A model generated the notes under the pieces. That model saw nothing but the letters and a program-made list of their open reading frames with translations, did no database searches and was not told the DNA's origin. The translations under genes were made by a program, and so were the position numbers. This document shows positions 33,689 to 44,059 of a DNA stretch of 64,000 nucleotides, one piece after another. Each line of letters opens with the position of its first letter. Position 1 is the first letter of the stretch. This DNA comes from Aricia agestis (Eukaryota; Arthropoda; Insecta; Lepidoptera; Lycaenidae), in NCBI RefSeq assembly GCF_905147365.1, contig NC_056412.1, positions 7,432,001-7,496,000 of the forward strand. Reading direction: 5' to 3'.

Positions 33689-33775
33689 TCAATCCTAGTG
33701 TGGAGATCAGTGACTGTGTCAGATTAGGGTGTAGGAGAAATGTTAAGTGAAAATAAAGATTTGTTCTTTTAATTT
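33689..33775. repeat. Retroelement 3' tail, copy 1
   Basis: ATCCTAGTGTGGAGATCAG, GTGTCAGATTAGGGTGTA and GTGAAAATAAAGATTT are shared with 34950-35042. Confidence 0.6.
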
Positions 33776-34724
33776 AATCATTACGGTGCTCAAACAAAAC
33801 AATGATAAGTTAATCATGGAGATAAGCACGGGGGCAGCGTCTATTAATCATATCGATGGGAACGGGCGAGTGTTGGCAGGATTTATATATCGGCAGTTTT
33901 CCGCCTCGCACGCGCTAATGACCCTCGACGGGAACTAATGGTGCCTTAACGTGTGATGTAAACATATACTCGTCCGCCCGTTATTTATGAAGAACACCTT
34001 TGTCTATACGCTGTAACAACAAAGTAAAATAGTGTTTGACCATCGTCTAACTTCGTAACAGTCTTTTAGGACTTTTCGTAGACTATCTACGAATCTTCGT
34101 AGCAGTTTTTCACTGCACACTGACAAGACTGTATATCTAACATATATCTATATCTAATAGTTGGGGAGGGAAAGAGGGGGTTTCGGGACAAGCTCGAGCG
34201 TATCAGATTAAGCTTGTATATTATGCTTCCGATATGTGTCTAGTTATCATGGTATAGAAATCAGATTTCTCACGTGGTGGGTTAATTTTTTTTAAATATT
34301 GAAATGTCATCGGATCTGTCAGATTAAGATAGTTGAGTATACCCCAAAGAAGCTTCCATATAAAGCACTAACGATTCAAAGGTTAGGTAAGCCTGTAGAG
34401 ACATTTTAAAATATAAAAAAATTAAGCTTCATATTTTCCTAACTAAGCGTCGCAGATATTTTATTTTGCACTAAACCAAATGAGTTAGTCCTTGTTGTCT
34501 AAAATATATTTACAATTTACTTAAATAAACAATTTTCTGAATATATTTTCTTTTTCAAAACAGCTTTAAAATGGCTGCAGTTTCTGAACCCACCGCTAAA
34601 ATAAAAAACGCTCTTATTATTTTTTTATCAGTTTTACCCAATGTAAAAACCTACTAGGTCTCCATGACGCTCTAGTGACTACAAAAATAGCACCCTTCTC
34701 TCCCCTACTATAAATACAAATCTT
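33776..34724. other. AT-rich DNA, includes one CGTAGAC-type cluster
   Basis: At 34045-34110 there are CTTCGTAACAGTC, TTCGTAGACTATCTACGAA words as in the next cluster. A G-run segment (GGGGAGGGAAAGAGGGGG) is at 34163-34185. Otherwise nothing. Confidence 0.35.
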
Positions 34725-34880
34725 AATAACAGTCTTTTTGTACTTTTCGTAGTCAGTCTACGTAGCTTAACGTAGCGATCTTCGTAGACTGTCTACGAAT
34801 CTTCGTAGCACACATTGTAGACTGTCTACGAAGCTTCGAAGTAGTCTTTTAGTACTCTTTGTAGACAGTCTACGAAATAA
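34725..34880. repeat. Cluster of TTCGTAGACTGTCTACGAA inverted words
   Basis: Four or more near-palindromic copies of TTCGTAGACTGTCTACGAA spaced 30-45 bp. Frames here give repeated FVDSL peptides, a by-product. Confidence 0.7.
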
Positions 34881-34949
34881 CATAGATATATTGTATTTTT
34901 GTTTCCTAGTATTTATGTACATGATGGAAGAGACTGGTCTCCACGACAC

Positions 34950-35042
34950 AGGGAATCCTAGTGTGGAGATCAGAGTTTGTGTAAGATTAGCGTGTAAGTT
35001 TCTTTAAGCGAAATAAATATTTATTTGTTTGTTTATTTATTT
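34950..35042. repeat. Retroelement 3' tail, copy 2
   Basis: ATCCTAGTGTGGAGATCAG and GTGTAAGATTAGCGTGTA then a (TTTG/TTTA)n tail; matches 33689-33775. Confidence 0.6.
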
Positions 35043-36606
35043 GTAAGTAAGCTTAATTAGTGATAAATGCTCATATAACGCTCACATATTGTCTACATAG
35101 GTGGACAAACAAAAAGAAAAAGATGTGACAAAAACAGAAATTGACATTTTAAATCACGCAACAAAGAAAAATAGCACAATATTATCAAAAGTAAATACAT
35201 TGTTTGTTTGAAGTGGACAGTGAAATCCTCACATAAATCGCAAGGAGGCCGGAGTTAAGACGCCCTGGGGCCGACACAAATCATCGTGTCCACGTCAGCC
35301 GCCCGCAACATTTGGATAATGTTGCTAAGTTACATTAGCAGCAATTAAACTATACAGTTTCACGTAATTGGTCTTGGAGTAGCACATTATGTGTAGTGTT
35401 CCGACTAATCAGAACCGTTAATAAGCATTTGAAGTGTAGATGTTCAGAAAATAATTTGTACGAAAAATCAATAAAATGAGATTTATATACAGAGGCGATT
35501 TTGGTAGGTATATTTAACGTAAAATAACAGTATATGTTGTACTTAAAAGTATTTTAAACTGATCCAGTCCATAATTTTGTGATCTTCATTTGCGTTAAAT
35601 TTAAAATCATTACAAAGCATAGACTGCCTTTTAAAGCTCATAATTATTAGTTAAAATGTCAATTAAAATTAATTACTAATATTATGGCGAGTTTTTTTTT
35701 TTTCTGAGAGTTTAAATGACAGTGTATAATTATTCTAGTAAAGGGTGTAAAGATCCCTCAGAGTTGAAATGACTGCGAAGGCAACAGACTGAAGCTCAGG
35801 TCGGCAGAAATCTTTGCGGTTGGACCGCAGCGGCCATCCATCGCCTGTAGCCCCCGCTCCGGCCGCCCCCACTCTGGCTGCCCCCGCAATTGTCTCCTTT
35901 GATTTGTGAGAGGCAGCAGCGATCAATCGCCGTCGGCGACCACCGATTACGTTATTGTTGTTAAGGAACTCACTCTAAAGGCTTCTCTCTAAGGAAAACA
36001 CGTTTTGTTCCCAAATTAAAGCGTTTTCCTTGTGTAATATTGTACCAATAAACGCTTTAACAGCTCGATTATTTCCGTTAACCGTTGGTAATAGTTAATA
36101 GTAAGATTTCTTAATTTAATTATTTTGATATGAATATGAAACAGAGTTTTTCAATTATTATTTTCAAGTTTTAAACACTAAGGAATAAATGCAAGTGAAT
36201 TATAAGTGGAATTGTCTGGTTTTGTGGTTTATTCATTAACGTCAAAACGATGACTGGGCCGAATCTCCTGATTCATAATTAACGATAATCTCCGGAGCCG
36301 TGGATTTATCAAGCGGCGGAAAAAAATCTCCACGCGCCGGAAAATTTCAAAGCTTTTGTGAACGCTCGTTTTAGGGTTCGCTACTAAAATACAAATATTT
36401 ATTTTGTCTTAATACAAAAGGTTATTTAATCTTATTGACAAAAATTAATAACAGAAGTCTTGAAATCATAACATTTATGAGTTTTCGTCGTTCTATTTTA
36501 ACAATAAAAAACCGGAAACTAGCTCCTCCTGTTTTGCGAATGTCTATAGGCGACGCCACAGCATGCGCCACCATCAGCTGATCCATTTGCTTATTTTTGT
36601 ACAAGA
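35043..36606. other. Unique DNA, GC blocks at 35255-35320, 35810-35945, 36235-36370
   Basis: The 35810-35945 block is C-rich (GCTCCGGCCGCCCCCACTCT) with a minus-strand frame rich in Ala/Gly that I do not trust. No gene recognised. Confidence 0.3.
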
Positions 36607-36854
36607 TGTTAGTGTAAACACCGTTATCCTTGAAACCATCAAATGAGCCCGTCAAAATGAACAACTTTTTCTATAAGAACAATGCTGGGAACTGAAAAAA
36701 AATGCGTCTTCATATCCATACAAATTGCCGATCCGGGCATCCGGGTATGAAGACGGCATTTTTTTTGAGTTCCCAGCATTGTTCTCATAGAAAAAGTTGT
36801 TCATTTTGACGTGCTCATTTGATGGTTTCAAGGATAACGGTGTTTACACTAACA
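36607..36854. mobile_element. Fold-back element with about 110-bp arms
   Basis: TGTTAGTGTAAACACCGTTA, CATCAAATGAGC, AATGAACAACTTTTTCTAT and AATGCTGGGAACT are mirrored from 36746 on, with only a few mismatches and a roughly 30-bp centre. Frames reading outward from each arm start with the same MFILTxSFDGFKDNGVYTN peptide, a consequence of symmetry. Confidence 0.85.
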
Positions 36855-37604
36855 CACTGTATACAACGAAGTATACATATTCAATAATTTACCTAAGTAC
36901 AGAAAACGGTATCAAGTGTCGAATATCTTCTAGGAAATGTAGTAATATGATAAGTGGAAACAGAAGGGTATTTAGCGGATAGCGGGGGTATTTAAAAATC
37001 AATATCATGTATAAGAATTATATACGGGATAAAGCATAATATTATATGCACTTAATTTTAATACTTTTAAGCAATCTTGACTGCCTTATTAAATCGTCTT
37101 CGCTACTTCTTTCTGCGTAGATTCAATAGCTAATAGACTGAAAATAAGAGGCTTTTGCGGCTGGTGTTATTTAAAATCTTGTTTTATAATATATACGGAA
37201 CACTTGTTTTAAAACAATGGTAACTGTGAATTTTGCATGACATAGGCTCTGCTACTAAAACGGAAATACAACCTTTAAAAAAGAGTTCTCGCAACCGGAA
37301 GCGGCGGGCAGGAAGACGACGACGACAGCGCCGCGTCGCCGCTCGGGCGAATTAAAAATTAAACGAGTATCCGTTTCCGGAAAGCCATGATATTTACAGA
37401 GATTTTCTGCTTTATATTATACGTAGGTATGTAATTCTGTACTATACTGCATCTAATAACTTGAAATCGAAATTAATTGAAATTGAAGATTTCGGTAATA
37501 ATAATCAACATGATTTTCTATACCTGATTTTTTCAAATAAAGTTTTTACCTGATTGCGCCCAAAAAAGTATAAAAAATGTATTTTTAGCACTTAAAAATT
37601 ATTA
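36855..37604. other. AT-rich DNA with a GC block at 37270-37390
   Basis: The block contains AGGAAGACGACGACGACAGC and GCCGCGTCGCCGCTCGGG. Frames are short; nothing recognised. Confidence 0.3.
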
Positions 37605-37608
37605 TTAA

Positions 37609-38515
37609 CCCTTGGTTGGTCGCGTGGAGTCTTTAAAAGCCCGGAGTTTGCGAAAATGAGAAAAACTATATTTAAATTAATCGTAGCAACTCCGCTCTTT
37701 AGGTAGCTTCCTAAAAGGAATTATATTTCGATTTAATTGCCCATCATCTGAGCTGGCGTGCATGTATTGTGTGTCACAGATGTGTTTATTCACGCTGGGG
37801 TCTTTAAAGACCCCAGGTGACCAACCGCGTAACCAAATTTGATTTAATATTTTCATACAGTTTTCACACCGAAATGGATTTATTTTATGATTTTCTTTGT
37901 ATTTTAAAAATAAATCAATTAGATGTTGGTTCGTGTGTTGGTTCTTTTTGTTTTATATCGCTTATAAGAAGTTTTAGACGTCCTTTTCCACAAATACATA
38001 TTTTGCTATGTAGACCAAAATGATGATGATTATTTTTTGATGACGATTAGAAACTAATTGTTGGTATATTTACCATACGTTTAAAGTATTAGAACAGGAA
38101 AATGTATAAAATATATATTAAGGTTTTGGTGCTGAAAATTTGTCAATGTTTAACATTCAATAGTTTACATATCATGTGGACTATGCTTCTTAAATTTCAA
38201 TCCAAGTTATAGGAAATTTAACAATTATTTCAGTACTCTGAACGTTTTACCACATTTGTAAAACTATGTTGATTTTTTTTTCCTACGTCAAATTTTTTGA
38301 CTTCTATTTTTAAATTGTAGGTTTCGGTTATAAGTATTCAAAATATAATTAATTTGTTGATTAAATCTGATTAATATTGAATTAAATAACAATAATTTAC
38401 AGAAAAAAGTTAAGAAATATATCAATTTATGCCATTTTTATGTCATTTGATTTTCGGACTTTCAAAGAGCCCAGGTGACCAACGGCGTTATTTTAAAAGC
38501 GCGACCAACCGAGGG
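37609..38515. mobile_element. piggyBac-like non-autonomous element, 907 bp
   Basis: The left end CCCTTGGTTGGTCGCG after TTAA (37605-37608) is mirrored by CGCGACCAACCGAGGG before TCAA (38516-38519), a once-mutated TTAA. CCC...GGG ends and a TTAA target are piggyBac features. Inner inverted copies of CCAGGTGACCAAC occur at 37812-37824 and 38472-38484. A perfect GGGGTCTTTAAAGACCCC palindrome lies at 37797-37814. No transposase DDD frame is present. Confidence 0.75.
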
Positions 38516-38519
38516 TCAA

Positions 38520-38875
38520 TTTCTTTCGAGAATGACAGTTACTCTGTGAGCTGGATACTAAAAAATAGGTAATCTGTAGTACTGACCGCAGGTAAATATT
38601 AATTTTGGGAGTAAAGAATGAAAACAATAATTTCACAATTCCGAAATAAATGTGGAAAAAGTTTATATATAAATCTATACGAGTATAAGGACTGTAATTA
38701 ATAGGTTGAATGCACATAAAGTTTCGACAGTCATTAAATGATTATTACAAAAACAAAACAAGATATCTTTTAGTAGATAATAATATCTTCTTTAAAAATT
38801 GTATTTCAAATCGAATTTTCGAAGTAAACACTCTGTGAATGGAATGCGCGTTATCAAGTTTTGTAAAAATAAAAA
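38520..38875. other. AT-rich DNA, nothing recognised
   Basis: The minus-strand 74-codon frame beginning in the piggyBac-like end has no recognised similarity. Confidence 0.4.
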
Positions 38876-38969
38876 AACTAGCTGACCCAGCAAACATTGT
38901 TTTGCCATATAAATTATTTCTAGTATCAATTTAAAAAGTAGATAAAACCTATTCTTAGCCCAAACGAAT

Positions 38970-39420
38970 GTACCATCGAGGAAATTGATTCCTAGGCAGC
39001 TGACAGACCAACATCATATTTTGATCGGATCATGTCAATTCAATGTTAATTGTGATATTATGTATGTATATTGACGACCTCTGTGGCTCAGTGGTGAGCG
39101 CGTTGGTAGCTCAAGCCGAGGGTCGCGGGTTCGAATCCCGCCGACGGAACAAAAAGTTTTCAATGTTCCCGGGTCAGGATGTGTATTAAATATGTGTATG
39201 ATATAATAAAAATCTTAAATATATGTATAGTATAAAAGTATTAAATATATTTCCGTTGTCTGGTACCTGTAACACAAGTCCTTTAGGTACTTAGCACGGG
39301 GCCAGACTGACGTGGTGTGAAGCGTCCATAGATATTATATTATGTAGGCTGGGTTTGACGTAACGCGACCAAACTACGTAGGTCGCCCATCTGCCTAGGA
39401 ATCAACTTCTCTGATAGTAC
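38970..39420. mobile_element. GTAC-end MITE, copy 6, interrupted by a SINE
   Basis: GTACCATCGAGGAAATTGAT to CAACTTCTCTGATAGTAC, split by a SINE flanked by a 10-bp duplication. Confidence 0.85.
39065..39336 (+). mobile_element. tRNA-derived SINE, copy 1
   Basis: The head carries pol III internal promoter boxes: A box TGGCTCAGTGGTGAGCGCG and B box GGGTTCGAATCCC at 39129-39141. It is flanked by ATATTATGTA (39055-39064, 39337-39346), a target-site duplication. The body contains GTTGTCTGGTACC and GGGGCCAGACTGACGTGG. It lacks a proper anticodon arm, so it is not a functional tRNA gene. Confidence 0.9.
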
Positions 39421-39489
39421 ATATATTTTTTTTATTAAAATCGGTTGAGCCGTTTCGGAGTTCGCGCACAAACGCTGTGACACGAGAAT

Positions 39490-40354
39490 TTTATATATTA
39501 GATTCTGCTTTAAAAACAAAGTGTTCAGTAAATATTTTGAATATTAAAAATGTTACAAGCTACTATAAAAAAATAGAAGTGAATAAAATAAATATGATAT
39601 TTCGAGACTCATAAAGCTAAGTGCTCTCAAACGACCAAGAACATCGTATCGCAGATACAACTATTATGTATAATATCACCCCGGGAGGGTAAATTTCAAG
39701 AAAATTGTATACGTGAAGCTGAAGAAGTGCTCTCCCCAGTAGAGGATGTCAGTGGGCGTACCCCGAGATGGGCGGAGCTAAAGACGGACACTCCTTGGAT
39801 TTCTCTTTTTTACTTCATCGCATATTTAGGTACAAGCGTCCAATTAACAAAGACCTCCGAGGCGGCTGAGACCTTCGCTCGCTCGTCCGAGTACAGTACG
39901 ACGAGGAGAATCGAGCGGGTCTCGCTAACTGGACGTATTTATGTAAGCACAGAAACAAAGCACCGAACAAGTTTAGTCGTTATCGCATTTATAAAGTTCT
40001 CGAGACAATTCAGTTTTATGGGGTGTTTTGCTCGAGATAAATTTTATTTCTTCTGTCTCGATGTTTTTATTTTTGAGAAGTGAATTAAAACTTTTTTCTG
40101 TGAAACTTTTTTTTATATTATTATATGTTAATGGAAATATACTGGGCAATTAGGAGCTTCCAATTGACTTCTCATTGTCCATAATATTATAAAATTGATT
40201 ATATTAGATTAGTCTCTTCGTGGTTAGGGCATGCAGTGTTTAAATTTATGTTGCAGCAAAATGTGTCTAAGGCTAACGCAAATAATAAAAAATAAATCTA
40301 GTTTAATATTATATTTTCAAAAGTGTTATAAAAATTTATAAGACTCAAGAACTT
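39490..40354. other. AT-rich DNA with a unique block at 39660-39960
   Basis: A 118-codon plus-strand frame (39727-40083) runs through the block using a CTG start; its composition is ordinary but no domain is recognisable and no splice or start context supports it. Confidence 0.25.
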
Positions 40355-40526
40355 TAAGCCCGGCACAGAGTAAGCTACAATATATATTATTATTAATATA
40401 CCGCACTATAATATATATTATAGCTGCGTGTACGGTCACGCGAAAATTAATATAGAAAATATATAGTAATATGCCTAGCTATAAAAATATTAATATATAT
40501 TATAGCTAAGTCTGTGACGGGCTTTA
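40355..40526. mobile_element. MITE with AAGCCCGKCACAGA termini
   Basis: AAGCCCGGCACAGAG at the left, CTGTGACGGGCTT at the right; the inside is AT-palindromic (CTATAATATATATTATAG). No open frame. Confidence 0.7.
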
Positions 40527-40529
40527 TCT

Positions 40530-41520
40530 AATGGACGTTAGTTAACTACATAGCGATGTGAGTCTGCTATACAATAACCGAAATAACAAGGCACAAAATT
40601 TCAAACTGACTTATGTGTGCCTCGAATTGCCACTGGGACTATGCACGTCACGCCTTTTTTTTTAATATTGGCAGTTCACAGTTCACACGTAATCTGGCAA
40701 TACTGGCAATATTTCGTCCGTCCGACCGCAGCGGCCGCGCTATCTCTACTCTTCCTTTGATGTTCAACTGTGCGGACGTGAACGCATCGGCCATCGCTTA
40801 TACTTTGTACGGAAAATACGTTGTACTCAGCCGAGTTCTATTTTAAACCTATGGTAAGGGTATTTAACCTATTGACGTTATTAAAATATTATGTCAAACA
40901 TATAATAATAATTATTATGAACTATACATAATATATGCACAAAAATAAAATTCGGCTGGCTAAAATGTTTTATAAAAATCAGATTAGTTTAGGCGAGCCT
41001 ACTACGGTATATCAAAAATATAGACTAGGAAAATATGATACAATTATAATATTATATTGTTGACTCAGTTTTCTTCAAAGACTTAATTCTACCATCCTTA
41101 TTGAAGATTTCGACCAAAAATGGCATGAGAATTAGGCTCCTGGCCTTTTGACCCGATGATAACTGAGTGCTCATCAAAGATGTTCATCATCAGAACACAT
41201 TCAATTTACCACTTACACCCCATTACAGCAAATTATCGGTGTCACCTACATTGTGTGAGCTCGACCCTAAGTGATGTGTGTGAGTGTGCGTGTGTGACAT
41301 GTGTGTATATGGAGGAGCTGTGTGCGTTATCTGAAAGATTCCACTTCATTTCCCCCGACCCGCGCATGACGTCACACGTTATGAATATACCCGCGAGGTT
41401 ATGTATTCATACTACTTTATTTAAAAAAATATGTATAATTATATGTATACATATGTATAACTAAATATATTTATAAAAATATGTATACTTAATTATATGT
41501 ATAAATGTGTATAAAAATAT
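40530..41520. other. AT-rich DNA with a GC block at 40690-40800
   Basis: CCGTCCGACCGCAGCGGCCG and a (TGTG)n-like stretch at 41270-41310 stand out. No gene recognised. Confidence 0.3.
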
Positions 41521-41526
41521 GTACAA

Positions 41527-41707
41527 CTAGATGACACCCGCAACTCATTTGTGCCAAAATTCGTTAATTGCACGGGAACCGTACATTTTTTCCAACAAAA
41601 ATTATCTTAATATGTCCTTTCCCGGGAATCAAAGTAACTGCACATGAAATTTCATCAAAGTCGGTTCTGTGGTTTTAGCGTGAAGAGGTAACAGACAGTC
41701 AAATAAA
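41527..41707 (-). mobile_element. Helitron-like short element, family B copy 3
   Basis: CTAG at 41527-41530 then, in order, CACCCGCAACTCATTTGTGC, CCTTTCCCGGGAATC, GAAATTTCATCAAAGTCGG and GCGTGAAGAGGTAACAGACA, as in 19858-20080 reversed. Confidence 0.65.
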
Positions 41708-41821
41708 TAGCCAATTAATTTTGTTAATAATTTAAATATGTATGAAAGTATATAAATGTAAACATTACTGTAGTCGCTAATGACCTCAGTTGTTAATAAG
41801 CGACTTAAAATAAAGAAATTA

Positions 41822-42244
41822 AAAAATTAAATTAAGAAATTTAAAAAAACCCCCGCCAAACAACTGTAAAAAGTAATGAAATAATATATTTTACTGACTT
41901 TAAGTTTAAATAATTCCTAAATGTAAAGTGATATTTTAGTCCATAATTATTGTTGTCAATGTGTGTCGGGGGACCGCCAACAGTGTCTTTTACATTTTGT
42001 ATCGCCATGTCACTGATTGTCTCGATTCGGTTCGCTGTGAACTGACCCTTAAACTATAATGTTATGTGAAATCAAACATCTATGTTAGCGGTCCCCCGAC
42101 ACACCTTGACATCAATAATTATGGACTAAAATATCAATTTACATTATGGAATTATTTAAGCTTAAAGTCAGTAAAATATATTATTTCATTACTTTTTAAA
42201 GTTGTTTGGCGGGGGTTTTTTTAAATTTCTTAATTTAATTTTAT
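41822..42244. mobile_element. Fold-back element with 161-bp arms
   Basis: The left arm (41822-41982), with AAAACCCCCGCCAAACAACT and GTGTGTCGGGGGACCGC, is mirrored at 42084-42244 with high identity. The middle 100 bp is unique. No open frame and no clear target duplication. Confidence 0.85.
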
Positions 42245-42249
42245 TTCAT

Positions 42250-42760
42250 GCTTTTTAAACTTGTGTTGGTTATAGTGCAGAATAATTCCTATCAACTGGA
42301 TCATATTATATCCCAATGAATACCATCTAGGAATGTCCTTTTGGATGAGGCCGTCAATATGAGTCCAAACATGAAACCTCTACTTTGGGTTCTATTGGAC
42401 CTCGGCTCCTATAGAATCCAGGTGATGCTGCAGCAACAGCATGAAAAAATTAACTGTTTATCTACGTCTTACTAGTTGTCGCAATTAAAATGAGCCCAAA
42501 CACGAAACCATTGTCTAAGTTGGTGAGGAGTTGGGTATCCTATTGATTACCAGGTAATGCTGCAGCACTAGGTCAATTTTCCATTAATGTATAAATATTC
42601 ATAAATGTCACGAACTAGAATGCAAAATATAATGCCCACCAAACGACTACAAGTTGCTAATCGGCCCTTCATGAACCAGATGAACCGCGATTTTTTAGCA
42701 CGGAGCAGGCTGATGATGATGAACTATAGCTAAGAACACTCTCGATTAAGTCAGCTTTCA
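42250..42760. other. Unique DNA, possible old duplication
   Basis: Related phrases occur twice: ATGAGTCCAAACATGAAACC / ATGAGCCCAAACACGAAACC and CCAGGTGATGCTGCAGCA / CCAGGTAATGCTGCAGCA, about 150 bp apart, suggesting a diverged tandem duplication. No gene recognised. Confidence 0.45.
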
Positions 42761-42813
42761 AACAAAAAAAAAACTAGATCAAAATCGGTCCACCCGTTTG
42801 GCTGCTACTATGC

Positions 42814-42814
42814 C

Positions 42815-42876
<62 letters not shown>

Positions 42877-42896
42877 CGACAGACAGACAGACAGAC
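42814..42896. repeat. (ACAG)n microsatellite
   Basis: About 20 units with a single interruption, inside an interspersed-repeat tail (AAAATCGGTCCACCCGTTTG before, TTTCGCATTTATGATATTAG after). Confidence 0.9.
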
Positions 42897-43262
42897 ACGT
42901 CAAACTTATAACACCCCTCTTTTTTGTCGGAGGTTAAAAAAGCCACGCTTTCGCATTTATGATATTAGTAAGGATTTGCTATGCAAGTACTATTTTCATA
43001 TTCAACTTTTTAAGAGTTCCTTTTAAACGTGTGCTCTGAAATTTCAATAAAAAATAAAAACTTAATCATTTCCTTGGAAAGCTTTATTACATCTATTATG
43101 AACAAGTATCAAAATACTGGTTGCAAATTAAAATTTGTTCCTCGACGGATCTCCTTGTACTTCAATGAGATGCCCAGTGTTTGCATAGTATTATGCAAAA
43201 CACATTACATAATATTTGAACTGAAATAAAAAAATCTACAAGTCGAAAGTAGAGTCACATTA

Positions 43263-43347
43263 CAGTTAAATCAGACCGCAACGCGACACGTAGATGCATT
43301 TCTTTTGTATGGATTTACCGTCACGTTACGGTCTGAATTGACCCTAA
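43263..43347. mobile_element. Deletion derivative of the 28938-29090 MITE
   Basis: TCAGACCGCAACGCGACACG, TAGATGCATTTCTTTTGTAT and ACGGTCTGAATTGACCCT: both ends present, centre lost. Confidence 0.7.
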
Positions 43348-43349
43348 CG

Positions 43350-43900
43350 AGTTTACATAAATATCTAGCTATGAGTGTATCAAACAGAATGTTGTGCAAA
43401 ATCATTTTTAAGTCCGTATTGTCGATGCCACTCGACGGGGCCACGTGGAACGGCGAAACGTATCAATTATGCAGACGTTAAATACGCGTAAACATCGGCG
43501 GTTGCGGCGCGACCGTCGTTCGGGAAATGAACGTCAGCTCTTTATCTAAATGGCGTCGCGGGACGTAAAAACGACGTAAAAACCCCGTTTTATACAATAA
43601 ATAATGAAATAAAAGTACACATGCTTAATGTTGTACGAGTTATGATACTAATAATATTTGTGATGACGCCCTTTATGGTTTGTTAAATTTTATCGGTACT
43701 ATGATTTTATGTATTATCGTAAAGTATTCACAAAATTGCTACATGAAACTAATTAGATAGGAAAGTTTTTTGAACGGAAAATGTTTGTCTTTATAACATT
43801 ACAATTATTAAAAGGTTGATTGTCCAAATACTGTTGAAATAATTATGTGTACTTGTGACACTTGATAATACATACAGCGTAGCAAGCGTGCTACGGCGTA
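43350..43900. other. Unique CpG-rich block 43420-43620, candidate regulatory DNA
   Basis: Rich in CpG (ATCGGCGGTTGCGGCGCGAC) with AT-rich flanks and no long frame. Nothing else recognised. Confidence 0.3.
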
Positions 43901-44059
43901 GTACCATCGAGGAAATTGATTTCTAGGCAGTTGACGGACCTACGTCATTTGGTCGGCTTATGTCAATTCAATGTTAGCTGTGGTCGCTCTGATGGGTTTG
44001 ACGTAACGCGACGTACTTAGGCCCGCCATATGCCTAGGAATCAACTTCTCTGATAGTAC
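43901..44059. mobile_element. GTAC-end MITE, copy 7
   Basis: GTACCATCGAGGAAATTGAT to CAACTTCTCTGATAGTAC; an uninterrupted 159-bp copy that can serve as family reference. Confidence 0.85.

Larger units (their letters stand above)
38878..39487 (-). mobile_element. Helitron-like short element, family D copy 1, interrupted
   Basis: In reverse it runs from TCTCGTGTCACAG (39487 down) with CTCCGAAACGGCTC to TATGGCAAAACAATG and a final CTAG (38881-38878). TC start and CTAG end fit Helitrons. It is split by a GTAC-end MITE at 38970-39420. The uninterrupted relative is 53531-53838. Confidence 0.65.

Noticed and set aside
36422..36982. Two related small genes on opposite strands
   Set aside because: The shared peptide arises from the arms of one fold-back; no start, stop or downstream similarity is shared outside the arms.
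39075..39150. tRNA gene
   Set aside because: A and B boxes are present but the anticodon arm does not fold properly and the sequence continues into a SINE body with a target duplication; a second copy at 60052 has the same body.
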